Source of the DNA: a virus
Strand: one strand, 5' to 3'
Length of the DNA: 35,956 bases
Virus record (IMG/VR): IMGVR_UViG_3300035698_024727
Span: 1 to 35,956 of that record
Made by a program: the position numbers and the translations under genes. This document shows positions 32,697 through 35,956 of this stretch, in pieces. The notes beneath the pieces were generated by a model. It was not told where the DNA came from and made no database searches. It saw only the letters and a program-made list of their open reading frames with translations. Positions within the stretch are counted from its first letter, which is position 1; the number at the start of each line of letters is the position of its first letter.

Positions 32697-33011
32697 CTAA
32701 TCGTTATCCGGAATATTTCCAGCAGCACGAACCGCTGCAAAGAACGGAAGCATAATGGCATCATCCAGCTTAGATACGGACCCGATTACATATCTTTCTC
32801 CAAAATCAAGAACGGTATCTACAACAACTTTGATCTCCGTGCCGCCGCCAGTCTTCAGAACCGCCCAGATAGCATCATCAACGGTATTGTCAGATTTAAG
32901 GATGAAAGCGCCGACTTTCTCGTTAAGGTTGCCAACCAATTTCAATAACAGTTCTGGGGTCAAAAAACCCATCACCATTCTCACCGCATACATAATCATC
33001 ATGCTTTTCAT
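32697..33011 (-). CDS. Unknown small protein, 104 aa
   Basis: It begins MKSMMIMYAVRMVMGFLTPE, an N-terminal stretch rich in Met and hydrophobic residues that may be a membrane-active helix, followed by a helical domain (VGNLNEKVGAFILKSDNTVD) and an end DDAIMLPFFAAVRAAGNIPDND. It is placed between the YiiX-like hydrolase and the glycan island. TCCAGGAG-like sequence (GGAGGAAT) lies before the ATG. No family is recognised. It may be a membrane-associated protein in the lysis cassette. Confidence 0.55.
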   Translation of the reverse strand: MKSMMIMYAVRMVMGFLTPELLLKLVGNLNEKVGAFILKSDNTVDDAIWAVLKTGGGTEIKVVVDTVLDFGERYVIGSVSKLDDAIMLPFFAAVRAAGNIPDND

Positions 33012-33034
33012 AACAATTCCTCCAGTTTAATTGT

Positions 33035-33661
33035 TTACAGAACTTCGTCTTTACTATCCCAAATAACAGAAACATTTTTAGCTCTAGACAAACCTGTTGG
33101 GGAAATATATTTAATTCCCAACCCAAGTAAATCTTCGTCACTATACTGAAGCCTTTTCTCTACATCACATGATACAACCAATTCAGAGCAATACAAAGCC
33201 TTGATTCCATATTCAAACTTGACATCATATTTTACACCTTCGAACGCCCAACAAGCTTCAATAATCGTGGGTATATAATCTAACGTCCAATCATCACATC
33301 TAAAGATAGTCACCCTAGTCGATTCCTTGCACACATCAAAAAAGGTAGACTTGGTAAAGTTGGTATGAGTCATTTCAGCTATTTCAAATTCTTTATCTTT
33401 CGACACACAAAGAGAAGCATGGGACCACTCTCCAGGAATCAAAACAGAAGTCAGCTTCCACTTATCATTGCTCAGAATAAAGTCTCCCGGCATCAGCTTG
33501 GCATAACCACGATGATACTTCCATCCCTTGAAAGATGTATAGTATAACGTAAACCGGATATATGGAATAATGTGTAGAACAACATATGAATACCAACTTG
33601 ACTGATACAACATCAAGATCAACTTACGAAGAGTGAATTTCTTTATTATACTAAATATCAT
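33035..33661 (-). CDS. Permuted papain-like hydrolase (YiiX/C92-type), 208 aa
   Basis: MPGDFILSNDKWKLTSVLIP then EWSHASLCVSK carries the His, EFEIAEMTHTNFTKS has the acidic residue, and ALYCSELVVSC carries the Cys, in the permuted order His...Cys used by YiiX/YaeF and NlpC/P60-type permuted enzymes. An N-terminal hydrophobic segment (MLYQSSWYSYVVLHIIPYIR) may anchor it to a membrane. Such enzymes can cut peptidoglycan cross-links or lipid-linked amides. Its position one gene after the endolysin suggests a lysis or cell-wall role. The start overlaps the stop of the basic protein by four bases (ATGA). Confidence 0.7.
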   Translation of the reverse strand: MIFSIIKKFTLRKLILMLYQSSWYSYVVLHIIPYIRFTLYYTSFKGWKYHRGYAKLMPGDFILSNDKWKLTSVLIPGEWSHASLCVSKDKEFEIAEMTHTNFTKSTFFDVCKESTRVTIFRCDDWTLDYIPTIIEACWAFEGVKYDVKFEYGIKALYCSELVVSCDVEKRLQYSDEDLLGLGIKYISPTGLSRAKNVSVIWDSKDEVL

Positions 33662-33855
33662 GATTTTTCCTCCTTCTCAGCTATTGCATTTTGATACTTT
33701 GCCCACCTTGCATAATCCTCACGTTTTCTTCTACGCGCTTCCAGCTTGTCTCTGCGTTTCCTATCTCTGCGTCTTCGGATAGGACCAACCAGATCTATAC
33801 AGTATTCAATAGCATAAACTCCCGTCCATTTCTTCCATTGGTCTTGAGTTGTCAT
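33658..33855 (-). CDS. Small basic protein in the lysis cassette, 65 aa
   Basis: MTTQDQWKKWTGVYAIEYCI is followed by a very basic helix (PIRRRRDRKRRDKLEARRRK) and AIAEKEEKS. The start overlaps the endolysin stop by one base (TGATG). AAGGC/GAGAAGG lies nearby. Both overlaps with neighbours suggest tight translational coupling. The charge suggests binding to membrane, RNA or DNA; no family is recognised. Confidence 0.6.
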   Translation of the reverse strand: MTTQDQWKKWTGVYAIEYCIDLVGPIRRRRDRKRRDKLEARRRKREDYARWAKYQNAIAEKEEKS

Positions 33856-34262
33856 CAGCCTTCTCTCATCTGTTCAGCCAGTAAACTCACCCGGCTCCCA
33901 CATTGTTCGGCCCATTTCGAGTCAAGCATTTCTTCTGCCGCCACATGGAAGTGGCCCTTTTCAATCGCTGCCAACATTTTCTGGAACCTCATCACACCTT
34001 TCAGCCCCATGTTGAAAATCATCTCAACGAGAACCCTTTTCTGAACAATACCACACGCCTTTATGACCTTAATCGGTAACTGGCAGAACCCATCTACAGC
34101 TCTAGCTATATCGGTCCTGAGAAGCATTTCAGCTTCACTGACTGATATACCTACAGCCTCTAGGTTGCGACCATGGCCTATCGTTAAGAACCCCGTAGGG
34201 CATCTGTAGGGCTTGAGTCGTAATCCTTCGTGGGACTTGATTTGTTCTCTGAGGATTTCCAT
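33855..34262 (-). CDS. Endolysin, GH24 lysozyme, 135 aa
   Basis: KSHEGLRLKPYRCPTGFLTI with GHGRNL is the T4-lysozyme signature. Catalytic Glu12, then Cys21 in the position where T4 has Asp20, and Thr27 follow the E-x8-(D/C)-x5-T pattern known in many phage lysozymes, so it should be active. RVLVEMIFNMGLKGVMRFQK and EMLDSKWAEQCGSRVSLLAE match the C-terminal helices. It cleaves the beta-1,4 bond between MurNAc and GlcNAc. There is no signal-anchor helix, so a holin is needed. GGAG lies five bases before the ATG, and the gene start overlaps a small ORF by 79 bases. Confidence 0.93.
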   Translation of the reverse strand: MEILREQIKSHEGLRLKPYRCPTGFLTIGHGRNLEAVGISVSEAEMLLRTDIARAVDGFCQLPIKVIKACGIVQKRVLVEMIFNMGLKGVMRFQKMLAAIEKGHFHVAAEEMLDSKWAEQCGSRVSLLAEQMREG

Positions 34263-34375
34263 GTCTCTCCGTCTTGGGAAAGTGAGTGGATTTTAACTTC
34301 GTGCTGCATCAACATAGTCTCTATTTTCTTGAAACGTGCTTCATAGCCATTTGACTTCTTCTCAGATCCTGCCAT
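34184..34375 (-). CDS. Small charged helical protein overlapping the endolysin, 63 aa
   Basis: The ATG at 34375 overlaps the previous stop (TGATG) with GGAGGGGG upstream. The first 40 residues (KKSNGYEARFKKIETMLMQH and EVKIHSLS) look like one amphipathic helix or coiled coil, the rest is Ser/Lys-rich (ENKSSPTKDYDSSPTDALRG). The 3' end covers the first 79 bases of the endolysin gene in another frame. Short coiled-coil genes next to holins are common in phage lysis cassettes, but the function here is unknown. Confidence 0.5.
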   Translation of the reverse strand: MAGSEKKSNGYEARFKKIETMLMQHEVKIHSLSQDGETWKSSENKSSPTKDYDSSPTDALRGS

Positions 34376-34800
34376 CAGTAAGCCCCCTCCACTTCAAACT
34401 TATCCGAATCCGCCGTTACTGTTACCGTTCGAAGATGGTTGACTTGATAGGTGGCTGAAATATGCATATGGTAAATCCCACTAGGCACAAACTCTGGTAC
34501 TTTTGCATAAACGGTTTTGCAATGATGACCTACTGGAAAATTGCTGTTCGGATTTGATGCGAGTAAAATAATACAGCCGTCCACCAGTTGCCGAGAGACA
34601 CTAATGACAGGGTAAGCCGTCTTTTTTGTGTAGTCAATCTCGTAAGCCATCACGTCCCCAGCCTCCACGGTCGAACTCACAATACGAACGCCATGAATGT
34701 CAATGGGGGTGTATGGTCTAAAGAGCAAGATAGAAACGTACAGGTAAATAGAAAGAGCCATTATAAATAAAATCTTCCCAGGCTCTGATAGATTTCTCAT
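34375..34800 (-). CDS. Membrane-anchored protein of the lysis cassette, 141 aa
   Basis: MRNLSEPGKILFIMALSIYL with YVSILLF is a single N-terminal membrane helix; the remaining 110 residues are beta-rich (VEAGDVMAYEIDYTKKTAYP, VPSGIYHMHISATYQVNHLR), an Ig-like domain probably in the periplasm. There is no lipobox. It overlaps the holin candidate by four bases (ATGA) and the next ORF by one. Anchoring plus an outer domain would fit a spanin-like or lysis-control role, but no hallmark is present. It could equally be a superinfection-exclusion protein. Confidence 0.6.
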   Translation of the reverse strand: MRNLSEPGKILFIMALSIYLYVSILLFRPYTPIDIHGVRIVSSTVEAGDVMAYEIDYTKKTAYPVISVSRQLVDGCIILLASNPNSNFPVGHHCKTVYAKVPEFVPSGIYHMHISATYQVNHLRTVTVTADSDKFEVEGAY

Positions 34801-35036
34801 GGTATTACCACCCCTCCAGTTTCAGATGAGCCCTCAGCCAATGGATGCCTGTGGGTAAATAACTTATTATTATTACTTTGGAGAATAGGGAATCTTTCAT
34901 CGCAAACGACCTTGTCCTGCTTACAACCCAATTTTTTTGATATTCCATTCATCCAATTCTTTCCCAAAAATCCAATAACTATAATCAAAAGAGTATTTAA
35001 TCCCCACAATATCTGTAACATGTGTGCATCAGCCAT
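34797..35036 (-). CDS. Small single-pass membrane protein, holin candidate, 79 aa
   Basis: I start at ATG 35036 (MADAHMLQILWGLNTLLIIV): GGAGG lies five bases upstream and the ATG overlaps the barrel gene stop by one base. One membrane helix (LNTLLIIVIGFLGKNW) is followed by a charged tail with several His and Asn. It precedes the endolysin by three genes. A short protein with one membrane helix fits a class III-type holin, antiholin or similar; its identity cannot be decided from sequence. Confidence 0.55.
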   Translation of the reverse strand: MADAHMLQILWGLNTLLIIVIGFLGKNWMNGISKKLGCKQDKVVCDERFPILQSNNNKLFTHRHPLAEGSSETGGVVIP

Positions 35037-35656
35037 TAGAACCTCCAAGCCAATCCAAGGTTTGTGGTTACACCGTCTTCACGTTCACCAGATTGCAAGA
35101 AACTCACATAAGTAATCCCCAAAACCCCAAACAGCCCTTTCCAAAGCCGCTGCTGAAGTTTGACCCCTGCCGCCCACACATTATTCGGAGTGTTGTTTTC
35201 TTGAAAGAAATATGTCAATTCAACTTCCGTGTTTCCGTCATTATATCCACCTCCAACCGTTGGCTGATTCCCGTGCTTCTCCCACCGAAATCCACTCAAG
35301 AAGTCTGACCAGTAACCTGAGTAAGTATAGCCAAGTTTGGCATAGAATGACTTCCAGACATATCCACGGAGGTTTAAGCTGACCCCATACGTCCGGCCTG
35401 ACATAGCTGACTTCTTTTTTTCGATCAAGTAGTCTCCAACGGCCCGTAGCTCTAAGAACTTCCACCTACCGCCCAGCATAGTTTCAACTCCGATACCTGG
35501 AGAGTAACCCGCTGAGGATGCAAACGATGCTTTGATTCCGGTTTGGGCAAGCCAGGAGAAGTCCGACTCTGCATTCGCTACTCTGATTATTGCAAACAAG
35601 CAGATTAAGAAGCATAGGATGGACAGTAGTAGTAGGTCAGTACGTTTGTGTTTCAT
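35036..35656 (-). CDS. Putative outer-membrane beta-barrel protein, 206 aa
   Basis: I start at ATG 35656 (MKHKRTDLLLLSILCFLICL), one base after the previous stop. Residues 1-29 are a signal peptide ending near AIIRVANA|ES. The mature part has alternating aromatic strands: GIKASFASSAGYSPGIGVET, TYGVSLNLRGYVWKSFYAKL, NTEVELTYFFQENN, WAAGVKLQQRLWKGLFGVLG, and it ends NLGLAWRF, with the terminal Phe expected of barrel proteins for BAM assembly. An 8-stranded barrel is likely. A phage copy may alter the host outer membrane, for example to block other phages. That role is inference. It implies a Gram-negative host. Confidence 0.65.
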   Translation of the reverse strand: MKHKRTDLLLLSILCFLICLFAIIRVANAESDFSWLAQTGIKASFASSAGYSPGIGVETMLGGRWKFLELRAVGDYLIEKKKSAMSGRTYGVSLNLRGYVWKSFYAKLGYTYSGYWSDFLSGFRWEKHGNQPTVGGGYNDGNTEVELTYFFQENNTPNNVWAAGVKLQQRLWKGLFGVLGITYVSFLQSGEREDGVTTNLGLAWRF

Positions 35657-35657
35657 T

Positions 35658-35956
35658 TTATTCCCAACCATTCCGCTTGATAATATCCCGTACTTCTTTC
35701 GTCAGCTTATAAAGGAACAGTTTAGTTGATGCCAAATCCGTGATATTGTTTGTAATGTAAGTCGCAATCTGAGCATCAGTCTTACCTGCCAGGATAGACG
35801 TTTTCATGTCCTGTTCTGCCGTTGCCAGATTTACAGCCGTGTCGCTGTCTGCCTCAGTCGTGTCATTGGCCGCTTTTATTGCAGCAAGGACTTTGGCTTT
35901 TGTCGGCTTGCCTTTTATCTCGACATAATTGTACTGGTAGAAAGTTTCAGCAGGTA
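35658..35956 (-). CDS. C-terminal 98 residues of an unknown protein (5' end off window)
   Basis: The frame is open from the right edge to a TAA at 35658-35660. Visible residues include PAETFYQYNYVEIKGKPTKA, then KVLAAIKAANDTTEADSDTA and KTDAQIATYITNNITDLAST, ending EVRDIIKRNGWE. It is helical, with no signal peptide visible. Neither family nor function is recognised. The next gene starts one base after its stop. Confidence 0.6.
   Translation of the reverse strand, partial: PAETFYQYNYVEIKGKPTKAKVLAAIKAANDTTEADSDTAVNLATAEQDMKTSILAGKTDAQIATYITNNITDLASTKLFLYKLTKEVRDIIKRNGWE

Noticed and set aside
1-35956. Contractile tail or myovirus assignment
   Set aside because: No sheath-like gene was seen next to the tube gene, and the tube-chaperone-tape order fits a siphovirus.

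Overview
The window is part of the genome of a tailed double-stranded DNA phage (Caudoviricetes). Every convincing gene lies on the minus strand, so transcription runs from high to low coordinates, with short gaps or 1-4 base overlaps (ATGA, TAATG, TGATG) and strong AAGGAG-type ribosome sites. A long tape measure, tail-tube proteins and no visible sheath point to a siphovirus. A GH24 lysozyme and a putative outer-membrane barrel suggest a Gram-negative host. I cannot name the host. The DNA is AT-rich. No tRNA, rRNA, CRISPR array or integrase was seen, and terminase and portal are not in the window.

Layout in transcription order. (1) 35956-32697: a cut-off unknown gene, a signal-peptide barrel protein, a small membrane protein (holin candidate), a membrane-anchored protein, a small helical protein overlapping the GH24 endolysin, a small basic protein, a permuted papain-like (YiiX-type) hydrolase and an unknown 104-residue protein. 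(2) 32653-22391: a glycan-modification island with a 938-residue GT9-methyltransferase-like-GT4 fusion, a CmcI-type protein, a DegT/DnrJ aminotransferase split by an intein, two methyltransferase-like proteins, an unknown protein, an amber-interrupted small membrane protein, an HNH homing endonuclease and two paralogous glycosyltransferases. (3) 22390-16692: a Mu-I-like protease with an in-frame nested scaffold, a decoration protein, the major capsid protein, two small proteins, and connector, HK97-gp10-like and tail-terminator proteins. (4) 16561-1: a PD-(D/E)XK homing endonuclease, the tail tube, a tail assembly chaperone, a zinc-ribbon protein in the second-chaperone position, the tape measure (2089 residues), a second tail-tube-fold protein, a GIY-YIG homing endonuclease, four small-to-medium structural proteins and a modular poly-serine protein that runs off the left edge.

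The most notable points are: (a) mobile nuclease domains of four different families, two of the free-standing genes flanked by short direct repeats, one of these repeats carrying a leftover start of the tail-tube gene; (b) a full-length LAGLIDADG intein in a sugar aminotransferase; (c) a late-strand glycan gene cluster between lysis and head genes, suggesting virion or host-surface glycan modification; (d) two tail-tube-fold proteins on either side of the tape measure; (e) a poly-serine linker protein with tandem DNA repeats. Assignments rest on reading motifs by eye. No database or structure search was run.
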